NCBI GenBank assembly: GCA_000717735.1
Contig: JOBE01000024.1
Span: 34,284 to 98,283, forward strand
DNA length: 64,000 nucleotides
Reading direction: 5' to 3'
Origin: Streptomyces griseoluteus
GTDB taxonomy: Bacteria > Actinomycetota > Actinomycetes > Streptomycetales > Streptomycetaceae
The notes under the pieces are model-generated. The model saw only the letters and a program-made list of their open reading frames with translations. It was not told where the DNA came from and did not search any database. How positions within the stretch are numbered: position 1 is the first letter of the stretch; each line of letters starts with the position of its first letter. Shown here piece by piece: positions 53,001 to 62,713 of this stretch. The position numbers and the translations under genes are program-made.

Positions 53001-53672
53001 ATGACGACGTGGCTGCGCGACGAGACCTCGCACGACATTGCGCCCGACACCTCGCACGACATCCTCCGGTTCCTCCGGGAGGGCGACGAGGGGCGGCACC
53101 AGACGGCCCGGGTGACCGCCGACGGGGCCGCCTGGCTCACCTCGGCCGTCGGCGGTGGCGGCGGGGCCGCGCTCGACCGCTGGGAGGCCCGGCCCGACTC
53201 GCCGGCCGTGCTGCCGTGCGGGGCGGCCTTCGACGTCGTCAACGTGGACCCGGTCTTCGGGCGCCGGATCCTCGGCCGCCTCTGGGAGGAGGGCCCGGGA
53301 TCGGGGCCCGTCGCGGTGCACCGGGGCCGGATGATGCTGTTCGCCGCGCCCGGCACGGCCCAGCGCCTTCCGGCCCTCCTCGACTGGGAGGAGTGGGGCG
53401 AGGCGGTCCCCCGGCCGATCTGCCACGGCCTCGGGGACGCGGTGACCGTGCCGCCGCTCGTTCCCTCCCCCCGCTCCGACGCCTCGGGGCCCTCAGGACC
53501 GCGCTGGCTGGTCGCCCCCGACACTCGGCACCCCTGGCTCCCCGGGCCCGAGGTCGTGCTCTGGGCCTGCGTGCGGGCCGTGCGGGCGGCTTCCGCCGCC
53601 GACGTGCGGGTATCGATTTTTCCTCCCGCCGATCCGGGTGCTAATGTCTACGACGTCAGCAGGCGCCGCTAG
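53001..53672 (+). CDS. Bifunctional DNA primase/polymerase (Prim-Pol) N-terminal-like protein
   Basis: A 223-residue protein. LTSAVGGGGGAALDRWEARPDSPAVLPCG, AFDVVNVDPVFGRRILGRL and the closing WLVAPDTRHPWLPGPEVVLWACVRAVRAA are characteristic of a streptomycete family related to the N-terminal domain of bifunctional primase-polymerases, though the catalytic DxD is not clear (DVVNVDP may correspond). The last 20 codons have unusually many T-ending codons and contain what looks like the promoter of the following tRNA; the stop lies ten bases inside the tRNA-Lys gene. The tail is therefore probably not conserved. Confidence 0.75.
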   Translation: MTTWLRDETSHDIAPDTSHDILRFLREGDEGRHQTARVTADGAAWLTSAVGGGGGAALDRWEARPDSPAVLPCGAAFDVVNVDPVFGRRILGRLWEEGPGSGPVAVHRGRMMLFAAPGTAQRLPALLDWEEWGEAVPRPICHGLGDAVTVPPLVPSPRSDASGPSGPRWLVAPDTRHPWLPGPEVVLWACVRAVRAASAADVRVSIFPPADPGANVYDVSRRR

Positions 53673-53736
53673 CTCAGTTGGTTAGAGCAGCTGACTCTTA
53701 ATCAGCGGGTCCGGGGTTCGAGTCCCTGGCGGCGCA
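53663..53736 (+). tRNA. tRNA-Lys (CTT), copy 1
   Basis: Acceptor GCGCCGC/GCGGCGC, D-arm AGCTCAGTTGGTTAGAGC, anticodon stem GCTGA/TCAGC with loop CTCTTAA (anticodon CTT), T-arm GTTCGAGTCC, discriminator A; CCA not encoded. The first ten bases overlap the end of the upstream coding sequence. A -10-like TAATGT stands at 53642. Confidence 0.97.
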
Positions 53737-53742
53737 CAGACG

Positions 53743-53776
53743 GAAGAAGCCCCTCGCGGAAGCGGGGGGCTTCTTC
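53743..53776 (+). terminator. Terminator after tRNA-Lys copy 1
   Basis: GAAGAAGCCCCTCGC, GGAA loop, GCGGGGGGCTTCTTC; 15 pairs with one G-T. Confidence 0.92.
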
Positions 53777-53791
53777 GTGTCCCGGCCTTGA

Positions 53792-55042
53792 TCAGTCGAC
53801 CGGGGGCGGGGTGATCCGTACCGTCCAGCCGTCCGTCTCCGTGCGGTCCCTGACCTCGACCCTGACCCCGACCCCCGGCACGGTGAGGGTCTCGCCCTCC
53901 TCCAGCGGGGCGTCCGCGAGCGGCGGGTAGACGGAGCGGTCCCAGCAGGCATCGGTGCGCGGGTGCGCGTCGACGACCTCGACCGGGCCGTCGCCGGAGG
54001 CCGCGCCGCCCCGGACCCGGTAGACGAGTACGCCCTCGGTGCAGGTGTCGGCATTGCTCCCGGCGTCCGTCCTGGCCTCGACCGCGAGGACGGTGTCGGG
54101 GCCGGTGCGGACCACCGCGAGCCGGGTGCCCAGGGTGCCGCCGGCCGTGGGCGGGGCGTCGGTCGGCTCCAGGGTGACCATCCGGGGTTCGGTGCCCTGG
54201 ACACAGGTGACCTGCGCGCGGGAGAGCCAGCCGAGCTTCCACTTGTGCCAGCCGAAGAGGTCGGGGGACAGTCCGAACTGGCTGCCCATGACGTCCCAGT
54301 CCCCCACATGGGTGTCCCAGTCGCCCTTGCCGTCCTCCGGGCGGTGGTAGAGGTCGGGCAGGTCGAAGACGTGGCCGGTCTCGTGGGCGAGGACGTTGCG
54401 GTCGGGCGGGTGCCGCTCGAAGACGGTGACGACCCGCTTGATCTCGGTCCCGTCGACCTCGAGGGGGCGTTCGAGGTTGACGACCTTGGTCGCGTCGGAG
54501 TCGACGCCGGGCGCGTCCGGGTCCGCGACCAGGTAGACGATGTCGTACCGGGAGAAGTCGACGCTCGCGTCGGCGGCGGCGACCGCGTCCCTGAGGTAGG
54601 CGGCGCGCTGCCCGGCGTCCCAGTCACGCCGTATGTCGTAAGCGCTCGACGGCTTCGGCATCGGGGTCCAGGCCGGCTGGATGTGCGGGCGCAGGGTGAA
54701 GCGCCCGTAGGAGGCGCGCGAGAAGTACTCGCTGGTGGCGGGGAAGTGGTCGGCGGCGAGTTCGGCCGGTTCGGTGAGCGGCTCGGCGTCCGGGAAGGAC
54801 AGGAAGATCATGACCGCGTCGAGGGCGCGGTCGGGGCGCGGGTACGACCTGTTCCAGGTGTCGAGGCCCAGCGAGTGGTGGGCCGTCGTACGGGGCAGGG
54901 CGCAGGGATTCGCCGAGGACGCGCCGACGGCGGGGCCCGCGACGAGCCCGGTGGCGGCCAGGGCGGCGAACGAGGTGAAGGCGGCCGCTCCGGCGCGCAG
55001 TCGTGAGCGTTCCACTCCCCCGGGTGGCTGCTGACCCCTCAC
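53792..55042 (-). CDS. Secreted M6-type metalloprotease (immune inhibitor A-like)
   Basis: A 416-residue secreted protein; GTG 55042 follows GGAGG by five bases. The N-terminal signal (LRAGAAAFTSFAALAATGLVAG) leads to a protease with zinc motif HETGH in NVLAHETGHVFDLPDLYH and the downstream GDWDVMGSQFG, both typical of M6 enzymes. A C-terminal beta domain (TLEPTDAPPTAGGTLGTRL onward) follows. It lies just after tRNA-Lys in the opposite direction. Probably an extracellular nutrient protease. Confidence 0.87.
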   Translation of the reverse strand: MRGQQPPGGVERSRLRAGAAAFTSFAALAATGLVAGPAVGASSANPCALPRTTAHHSLGLDTWNRSYPRPDRALDAVMIFLSFPDAEPLTEPAELAADHFPATSEYFSRASYGRFTLRPHIQPAWTPMPKPSSAYDIRRDWDAGQRAAYLRDAVAAADASVDFSRYDIVYLVADPDAPGVDSDATKVVNLERPLEVDGTEIKRVVTVFERHPPDRNVLAHETGHVFDLPDLYHRPEDGKGDWDTHVGDWDVMGSQFGLSPDLFGWHKWKLGWLSRAQVTCVQGTEPRMVTLEPTDAPPTAGGTLGTRLAVVRTGPDTVLAVEARTDAGSNADTCTEGVLVYRVRGGAASGDGPVEVVDAHPRTDACWDRSVYPPLADAPLEEGETLTVPGVGVRVEVRDRTETDGWTVRITPPPVD

Positions 55043-55398
55043 GTGGACCTCCGGATCGCGAATGCGGGACACCCCACCCACCTTGTGATGGTTTGCGGCG
55101 TTTCGCACTTTTCCGCTGCCCCGGTCGGGTGAGAGACCGGCCCGGGGTCGACGCGACACGGGCGCGGTTCAGCTCACGGAAAGTCACATTCGGTCACGTC
55201 ACCACCGACCCGTGTCAGACCCGCGCAGAAACGATCGCGCAGTCGTCGACGGTGGGCAGCCTCACAGGGCCGGGCAACCCCCGCAGGGCCTCCGGAGCTG
55301 GAAGGCTCCCCCGCGCTGGCTCTATGATCGGCTCACTCTTCCTTGGCCGACCGTCCCGACCACATGTGACCGGCCCGACTGCACTACGGGAGCGAGCG
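55043..55398. promoter_or_regulatory. Divergent promoter region of the M6 protease and cdgA
   Basis: 356 bases without a gene. It holds the BldD-type box described separately and, near 55320, TATGATCGGCTCACTCTT. I see no other motif. Confidence 0.6.
55184..55196. promoter_or_regulatory. BldD-type box upstream of cdgA
   Basis: TCACATTCGGTCA fits the BldD consensus TNAC-N5-GTNA. BldD with c-di-GMP is known to repress cdgA in S. coelicolor; the box lies about 200 bases before the start codon. Confidence 0.6.
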
Positions 55399-57369
55399 GT
55401 GAGCGGAACCCCCGAAGGACCGGTGCACCCAGAGCCGCCGGAGAAGTACGCGGCAGAGACCGCACTCACGGAGCGTCACCCCGAGCCCTGCGCCGAGCGT
55501 CACGGCAGGCTTCACCCCGTCCTCGCCCCCCGGCCCCCCGGCGAGCGCCCCGACGCCGAACACCGCGACTGCATGGCCGCCTTCCGGATCTCCCAGCTCG
55601 CCATGGCCGTCGTCGACCAGGACGGCGTGGTCGTCGCCGCCAACGACTCCTTCGGCGCGCTCCTCGGCACCGGGGCCGCCGACCTCCGGGAGCAGGCCGC
55701 CGCCGACCTCGTCGACCTCGCGTCCGACGGACGCACCTGGCACGCGTACCGCGAGGTGCTGCGCGGCCGCCGTTCCCGCTTCCGTTGCACCCGCCGCCTC
55801 AAGCACCCGGACGGGCGCTCGCTGTGGGCCGAGGTCACCGTGGCCCCCGTGCCCGACAGCCGGCGCGTCCTGCTGTCGATCGCGGACATCAGCGACAGGC
55901 GTGAACTCCAGGCACGGCTCCGTCACCTCCAGATGCACGACCCGGTGACCCGACTGCCCAACCGCGCCCTGTTCTTCGAGCGCCTCTCGGCCGCACTGGA
56001 GGCCTCGGCCCTGGACGCCGAAGCGGCGACGGAGGCGGCCGGGAGCGCCTGCGCCGACCGTGCGGACGACGTCGGCGCGAAGGACACCATCAGCTCTTCG
56101 TACGAGTCCTACGGGTATGGCAGAACAGGGCGGATCGGTCTCTGCTACCTCGACCTCGACGGGTTCAAGGCGGTCAACGACACCCTCGGCCACCGGGTCG
56201 GCGACCGGCTCCTCGCCGCCGTCGCCGGCCGCCTGACCGAGTGCGCCGACAGCGACGGCTACACCCGCAGCGGCGGCCATCTCGTGGCACGGCTCGGCGG
56301 GGACGAGTTCGCGATCCTGGTCGAGGAATCCACCGGCACGGAGCAACTCGCGGACCTGGCGCGCTCGGTGCTCGACGCGCTCCAGGACCCCTTCGACCTG
56401 GGCGGCCAGCGGCTCTCGGTCTCCGCCTCGATCGGTGTGGTCGAGCGCTCCGGGCACGGGACGACCGCGACCGCCCTGATGCAGGCCGCGGACACCACGC
56501 TGTACTGGGCGAAGGCGGACGGCAAGGCCCGCTGGACCCTCTTCGACCCGGAGCGCAACGCGCACCGGATGACCCGGCAGGCGCTCTCCTCCACCCTGCG
56601 GCCCGCCGTGGAACGCGGGGAGTTCGGCCTGGAGTACCAGCCGCTGGTGGACCTGGCGGACGGAGCGGTGCGCGGGGTGGAGGCGCTGGTCCGCTGGAAC
56701 CACCCGCAGTTCGGCACGCTGGCGCCGAATCGGTTCATCGGGATCGCAGAGGAGGACGGCTCCATCGTGGAGCTGGGCCGGTGGGTGCTGCGCACGGCCT
56801 GCCGGCAGGCCCGGCAGTGGCAGAAGGACCATCCGCGCGAACGGCCGATCTTCGTCAGCGTCAACGTGGCGGTCCGACAGGTCTGGGACTCCGACCTCGT
56901 CGCGGACGTGGCGGGGATCCTCGCCGAGACCGGGCTCACGCCGCACCTGCTGCAGCTGGAGCTGACCGAGTCCGCCGTGATGGGCTCGGCCGGGAGGCCG
57001 CTCCAGGCGCTCCAGGCGCTGAGCGACATGGGCGTACGGATCGCGATCGACGACTTCGGCACGGGCTACTCGAACCTGGCCTATCTGAGCCGGCTGCCGG
57101 TCTCGGTGCTGAAACTCGACGGATCGTTCGTGCGCGGCTTCCAGGACGAGGAGCACGCCAACCCGGCGGACGAGCTGATCGTCGAGGCGCTCGTGCAGCT
57201 CGCGCACCGGCTGGGCCTGACGGTCACCGCCGAGTGCGTCGAGACCTCGGGGCAGGCGAGCCGGCTGCGCCGGATCGGCTGCGACACGGGGCAGGGCTGG
57301 CTGTACTCGCGGGCGGTGGCCCCTGACCGCATCGCCGAGCTGATCGGCGTGGAGCCGCTGCCCGTCTGA
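55399..57369 (+). CDS. cdgA: PAS-GGDEF-EAL cyclic-di-GMP enzyme
   Basis: A 656-residue protein from GTG 55399, six bases after GGGAG. Domains in order: disordered head to about 60, PAS sensor at about 65-180 (ISQLAMAVVDQDGVVVAAND), GGDEF at about 190-385 with intact RLGGDEFAIL, EAL at about 400-650 with VEALVRWNHPQFG, LTESAVMG and IAIDDFGTGYSNLAYL. Both active sites look complete, so it may make and break c-di-GMP. Domain order and gene position match CdgA of S. coelicolor, which delays or blocks aerial growth when overproduced. About 65 residues with SSSYESYGYG are inserted between the early GGDEF helix and strand. Confidence 0.9.
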   Translation: MSGTPEGPVHPEPPEKYAAETALTERHPEPCAERHGRLHPVLAPRPPGERPDAEHRDCMAAFRISQLAMAVVDQDGVVVAANDSFGALLGTGAADLREQAAADLVDLASDGRTWHAYREVLRGRRSRFRCTRRLKHPDGRSLWAEVTVAPVPDSRRVLLSIADISDRRELQARLRHLQMHDPVTRLPNRALFFERLSAALEASALDAEAATEAAGSACADRADDVGAKDTISSSYESYGYGRTGRIGLCYLDLDGFKAVNDTLGHRVGDRLLAAVAGRLTECADSDGYTRSGGHLVARLGGDEFAILVEESTGTEQLADLARSVLDALQDPFDLGGQRLSVSASIGVVERSGHGTTATALMQAADTTLYWAKADGKARWTLFDPERNAHRMTRQALSSTLRPAVERGEFGLEYQPLVDLADGAVRGVEALVRWNHPQFGTLAPNRFIGIAEEDGSIVELGRWVLRTACRQARQWQKDHPRERPIFVSVNVAVRQVWDSDLVADVAGILAETGLTPHLLQLELTESAVMGSAGRPLQALQALSDMGVRIAIDDFGTGYSNLAYLSRLPVSVLKLDGSFVRGFQDEEHANPADELIVEALVQLAHRLGLTVTAECVETSGQASRLRRIGCDTGQGWLYSRAVAPDRIAELIGVEPLPV

Positions 57370-57403
57370 CGCCCCCTCGGACGAGGGCAAGGGGCACGGA
57401 CAC

Positions 57404-57453
57404 GGGCATGGGCTGGGGCATGGGCTTGGGCTGGGGCATGGGCATGGGCATGG
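57404..57453 (+). repeat. Short G-rich tandem repeat
   Basis: Units of GGGCATGGGCT and GGGCATG repeated after the cdgA stop. G-runs of three to four bases every few bases could form a quadruplex. Confidence 0.7.
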
Positions 57454-57455
57454 AA

Positions 57456-57493
57456 CTGCCCCCGGCCGGGAGGGACATCCCGGGCGGGGGCAG
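57456..57493. terminator. Terminator between cdgA and the convergent chitinase
   Basis: CTGCCCCCGGCCGGGA and TCCCGGGCGGGGGCAG pair at 15 of 16 positions around a six-base loop. Confidence 0.8.
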
Positions 57494-57528
57494 CGGTTCA
57501 TGAGGGCTCAGCCGGTCATGTCAGGGCC

Positions 57529-59232
<1,704 letters not shown>

Positions 59233-59557
59233 GTGCGGCCTCCATCGGGGGGAGTGCGGGGGTGGTGCCGTACAGGAGCTGGGAGCAGTGATAACCGGCA
59301 CGTGAACACTGCGTCAATGGTCTGAACCAGATTGAGGACTAGACCAATTCGACGGAGAAAGGCCTTGTCAGAGACGTGCAGCACAAAACGGAACCGCCCG
59401 CCACCATCGGTGACGAGCGGTTTAAGGTTCACTTAGGGGTGCGTTGGAGTTCGTTGGGACATGAACCAACCACCCCTCGGAGACCAGTGTTTTTACCCGG
59501 CGGACCCCGGCCCGGAACGCGCCGGCGCGCGCTCCGCGACGCCGACGGCCACCGGTA
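59233..59557. promoter_or_regulatory. Chitinase promoter region
   Basis: 325 bases without a gene. The first 115 hold the chitinase direct repeats; beyond about 59400 nothing is recognisable before the stop of the monooxygenase gene. Confidence 0.6.
59318..59346 (-). promoter_or_regulatory. Chitinase direct repeats with DasR-like core
   Basis: On the minus strand TGGTCTAGTCCT is followed after five bases by TGGTTCAGACCA, the pair of 12-base direct repeats that mediates chitin induction and glucose repression in streptomycete chitinase genes. The second also reads as an imperfect palindrome TGGTCTGAACCA, close to a DasR site. Confidence 0.8.
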
Positions 59558-60625
59558 CTACGGCAGCTCCGGGAGCTCGTAGGCGTCCGCGATGAGCTCG
59601 TAGCTCCGCAGCCGGGCCTCCCCGCCGTGCGCGTTGGCCGTGATCATCAGCTCGTCCGCCCCGGTCCGCTTCCTGAGGTCGTCCAGGCCCGTACGGACCT
59701 CGTCCGGGGTGCCGTACACCACGTTCGCCAGCCAGCCGTCCACGAACTCACGCTCGGCGGGGCTGTATCCGTACGCCTCCGCCTCCTCCGGCGTCGGGAT
59801 GAGCCCCGGCCGGCCGGTGCGCAGCCGCAGCATCGACAGCGCGCCCGTGAGGACCTGACGGTGCGCCTCCTTCGGGTCGTCGGCCGCGAGCGCGGCCACG
59901 CCGATCAGCGCGTACGGGGCGTCGAGGACGGCGGAGGGCCGGAAGGAGTCGCGGTAGAGGTCGAGCGCCGGGATCGTGTTCCGGGCCGAGAAGTGATGGG
60001 CGAAGGCGAAGGGCAGTCCGAGCACACCGGCGAGGCGGGCGCTGAAGCCGGAGGAGCCGAGCAGCCAGATCGGCGGGCGGCCCTTCGGCCCCTGCACGGG
60101 GCCGGGCACGGCGTGGATCCGGGCGTACCGGTGCCCGTCGGGGAAGTCGTCGTCCAGGAACCGGGTGAGTTCGGCGAGCTGCTCGGGGAAGTCGTCGGCC
60201 CCCTCGTGCAGGGTGTCGGAGCGGCGCAGGGCGGCGGCCGTGGCGCCGTCGGTGCCGGGGGCGCGCCCGAGGCCGAGGTCGATCCGGCCGGGGGCGAAGG
60301 CCTCCAGGGTGCCGAACTGCTCGGCGATGACGAGCGGGGCGTGGTTGGGCAGCATGACACCGCCCGAGCCGAGGCGGATGCGGCTGGTGTGGGCGGCGAG
60401 ATGGGCGAGGATCACCGCCGGGGAGGAGGAGGCGACGCCGGGCATGGAGTGGTGTTCGGCCACCCAGTGGCGGTGGAACCCGCGCCGCTCGGCGAGCCGG
60501 CTCAGCTCGACGCTGGTGGCCAGCGCCTGGGTCGCGGTCCTGCCGCTGCCGACGGTCACCAGGTCCAGTACGGACAGCGGAACGGGCGCGGTACCCCGCA
60601 CCTCTCCTCGAATAGCGTCGGACAC
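59558..60625 (-). CDS. LLM-class flavin-dependent oxidoreductase (luciferase-like)
   Basis: A 355-residue monooxygenase of the bacterial luciferase family, from GTG 60625 eight bases after GAGGAGGG. Hallmarks: VPLSVLDLVTVGSG, FHRHWVAEHHSMPGVASSSPAV, IRLGSGGVMLPNHAPLVIAEQFGTLE, and WLLGSSGFSARLAG. This is the VdmA/alkanal-type group 1 flavin monooxygenase with unknown substrate. It has a long gene-free promoter region shared with the IclR gene. Confidence 0.92.
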   Translation of the reverse strand: MSDAIRGEVRGTAPVPLSVLDLVTVGSGRTATQALATSVELSRLAERRGFHRHWVAEHHSMPGVASSSPAVILAHLAAHTSRIRLGSGGVMLPNHAPLVIAEQFGTLEAFAPGRIDLGLGRAPGTDGATAAALRRSDTLHEGADDFPEQLAELTRFLDDDFPDGHRYARIHAVPGPVQGPKGRPPIWLLGSSGFSARLAGVLGLPFAFAHHFSARNTIPALDLYRDSFRPSAVLDAPYALIGVAALAADDPKEAHRQVLTGALSMLRLRTGRPGLIPTPEEAEAYGYSPAEREFVDGWLANVVYGTPDEVRTGLDDLRKRTGADELMITANAHGGEARLRSYELIADAYELPELP

Positions 60626-61032
60626 CTTCGGGACCCTCCTCGGCACACGTGCGGTCACTGCTGCGCTGAGTGCCGTCGGCAGGTACCGCGGCACTGTTTC
60701 GGAGGCATAACAGGAGGGGGTCTCCGTTTATTCCGACCCGTTCCGGCGGTTCTCGGCCACCGCAGCGGCCGTCGACGGCGTCCGCTTCCCCTGGATTCCG
60801 CGCAAAAAATCTCCCGCCCACTGTGGCCCGAACTCACGCGCGAACACCCTCCCGCACGGCCCTGACCTGAGGGTCTGCGGACCACTCATGACCTTGGCAT
60901 ATGCCAGGGTGGCGAGCCCCAGCGTAGGGCCGGGATGCTCCGCATCATTCTCGCCAACAGCCGCCCCGAAAAGGGGCCTTGGCGGCTATCGTGGGTCGAA
61001 AGCTTGCGGTCACAACCTGGTAGGGGGAAACC
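60626..61032. promoter_or_regulatory. Divergent promoter region (monooxygenase / IclR)
   Basis: 407 bases without a convincing gene. A 12-base palindrome TGGCATATGCCA lies at 60895-60906, and a purine-pyrimidine AT-rich patch (GCAAAAAATCTC) near 60802. The palindrome is a candidate IclR operator, but it is also central to neither promoter. Confidence 0.55.
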
Positions 61033-61791
61033 GTGGCGCTGAAGCCCGAGCCCACCGCGCCGTTCCATTCGGTGCAATACGCCCTGCGCGTCCTCGAGAC
61101 GGTCTCGCGGCACGGTGGCGGAGTGACGGACGTCCAGATCGCGCGCGAAACCGGCTTGCCCGTCGCCCACCTCACCTCGCTGCTCCTCATGCTCCGCCGC
61201 GAGGGGTACGTGGAACAGGTCGCCGACGGCGCGTACGTGATCGGGGACTCCCTCGTCCTCCTCGGCTCCGGCATGACCCGCCGCGAAGCCCTGGAGGCCA
61301 AGCTCCAGGAGACCCTGACCGAGCTGCGCGACTCCGTCGGCGCGGCGGTGTACATCAGCCGGTACATCGACGGCGAGGTGAAGATCACCCAGTTCGCCGA
61401 CGGTCCGCGCACGCCCAAGGTCAACGAGTGGGTGGACTTCCGCTCGGCCGCGCACGCCAGCGCGGTCGGCAAGTGCCTGCTCACCCAGCTCGACCTGAAC
61501 GGCCGGCGGGACCACCTCTCCCGGCACAAGATCGCCCGGCTGACCTCCCGGACGATCACCAACGAGCGCATCCTCTTCTCCAAGCTCGACAGCCAGCCGG
61601 CAACGGTCCCCGTGCTCGACCTCCAGGAGTACGCGGTGGGCACCGTCTGCGCCGCCGTCCCGCTGACGGCGGGCTCCGCCGTGGGCTGCCTGGCGCTCTC
61701 CCTGCCGATCGAGCACGCGCACCGGCTGCGCTCGGCGGCCGACACGCTGAACCGCAGGGCCGCGCCGGTGGTGCTCTCCCTGGCGATCTGA
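61033..61791 (+). CDS. IclR-family transcriptional regulator
   Basis: A 252-residue regulator from a GTG. N-terminal winged helix (HSVQYALRVLETVSRHGGGVTDVQIARETGLPVAHLTSLL) and C-terminal effector domain (AAVYISRYIDGEVKI, AHASAVGKCLL, EYAVGTVCAAVPL). Length and both signatures are standard. The paired motif SAVGK is the effector-site helix. Ends at a strong hairpin beside tRNA-Lys copy 2. Targets unknown; the divergent monooxygenase is a candidate. Confidence 0.93.
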   Translation: MALKPEPTAPFHSVQYALRVLETVSRHGGGVTDVQIARETGLPVAHLTSLLLMLRREGYVEQVADGAYVIGDSLVLLGSGMTRREALEAKLQETLTELRDSVGAAVYISRYIDGEVKITQFADGPRTPKVNEWVDFRSAAHASAVGKCLLTQLDLNGRRDHLSRHKIARLTSRTITNERILFSKLDSQPATVPVLDLQEYAVGTVCAAVPLTAGSAVGCLALSLPIEHAHRLRSAADTLNRRAAPVVLSLAI

Positions 61792-61803
61792 GGCAGTGGA
61801 AGG

Positions 61804-61846
61804 ACCTGGTCCCGGGGGTGGTCGGAAGCACCCCCCGGGACCAGGT
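61804..61846 (+). terminator. Terminator after the IclR gene
   Basis: ACCTGGTCCCGGGGG and its exact complement around a 13-base loop; the right arm touches the -10-like TAGTAT of tRNA-Lys copy 2. Confidence 0.85.
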
Positions 61847-61866
61847 AGTATTTTCTCTGTCAGCAG

Positions 61867-61940
61867 GCGCCGCTAGCTCAGTTGGTTAGAGCAGCTGACT
61901 CTTAATCAGCGGGTCCGGGGTTCGAGTCCCTGGCGGCGCA
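61867..61940 (+). tRNA. tRNA-Lys (CTT), copy 2
   Basis: Identical over all 74 bases to the copy at 53663, including eight bases upstream (GTCAGCAG) and five downstream. -10-like TAGTAT at 61846. Confidence 0.97.
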
Positions 61941-61948
61941 CAGACAGA

Positions 61949-61978
61949 GAAAGCCCCTCGCGGAAGCGAGGGGCTTTC
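61949..61978. terminator. Terminator after tRNA-Lys copy 2
   Basis: GAAAGCCCCTCGC, GGAA loop, exact complement; 13 pairs. Also ends the convergent response-regulator gene. Confidence 0.92.
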
Positions 61979-61981
61979 TTG

Positions 61982-62713
61982 TCATGCCCGGAGGTACGTC
62001 AGGACGGCGAGGACCCGGCGGTGGGTGTCATCGGCCGGCGGCAGGTCGAGCTTCGCCAGGATGTTGCCGATGTGCTTGCCGACGGCGGCCTCCGTCACCA
62101 CCAGCCGGCGGGCGATCGACCCGTTCGAGAGGCCCTCCGCGACCAGGCCGAGCACCTCGCGCTCCCGCGGGGTCAGCGCCTCCAGCGGGTCGCGGTGCCG
62201 CCGGAGCAACTGGCGTACGACCTCGGGGTCGACCACCGTCCCGCCGTCCGCGACCCGGCCGAGGGCGTCCAGGAACTCCTCCACCTGCCCCACCCGGTCC
62301 TTGAGCAGATAACCGACACCGGTGCCGTCGCCCGCGTCGAGGAGGTCGGCGGCGTAGCTGCGCTGCACGTACTGGCTGAGGACGAGGACCGGCAGGGCCG
62401 GCCGCTCGGCGCGGAGCGCGACCGCGGCCCGCAGCCCCTCGTCCTGGAAGCCGGGCGGCATCCGGACGTCGGTGACGACGACGTCCGGATCATGGGCGGC
62501 GACCGCCTCGCGCAGGGCGTCGGCGTCACCGACGGCGGCGACGACCTCGTGGCCGAAACGGGCCAGGAGCCCGATCAGCCCTTCCCGGAGGAGGACGCTG
62601 TCCTCGGCGAGGACGACGCGGAGCTTCCGGCCGGTGCCGGTTCCTCGGCCGCCGGTTTCTGGGTCGGTGCCGGTTTCTGGGTCGGTGCCGGTTTCTCGGT
62701 CGGTGCGGGACAC
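61982..62713 (-). CDS. Response regulator, NarL/LuxR family
   Basis: A 243-residue regulator. The receiver starts only at residue 31 (LRVVLAEDSVLLREGL); phospho-acceptor Asp82 in VVVTDVRMPP; LuxR helix-turn-helix LTPREREVLGLVAEGLSNGSIARRLVVTEAAVGKHIGNI. GTG 62713 follows GGAG by five bases and no other start exists before the receiver, so the first 30 residues (RTDRETGTDPETGTDPETGG) come from a tandem DNA repeat that also encodes the end of the kinase. Paired with the kinase upstream. Confidence 0.92.
   Translation of the reverse strand: MSRTDRETGTDPETGTDPETGGRGTGTGRKLRVVLAEDSVLLREGLIGLLARFGHEVVAAVGDADALREAVAAHDPDVVVTDVRMPPGFQDEGLRAAVALRAERPALPVLVLSQYVQRSYAADLLDAGDGTGVGYLLKDRVGQVEEFLDALGRVADGGTVVDPEVVRQLLRRHRDPLEALTPREREVLGLVAEGLSNGSIARRLVVTEAAVGKHIGNILAKLDLPPADDTHRRVLAVLTYLRA

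Noticed and set aside
53663-53736. tRNA-Lys as an integrated-element attachment site with a prophage between the two copies
   Set aside because: No integrase, excisionase or phage gene lies between the copies, and the whole tRNA rather than only its 3' end is duplicated.
57404-57453. G-rich tandem repeat as a CRISPR or regulatory array
   Set aside because: Units are 7-12 bases with no spacers; at most a quadruplex-prone patch. No CRISPR array was seen anywhere in the window.
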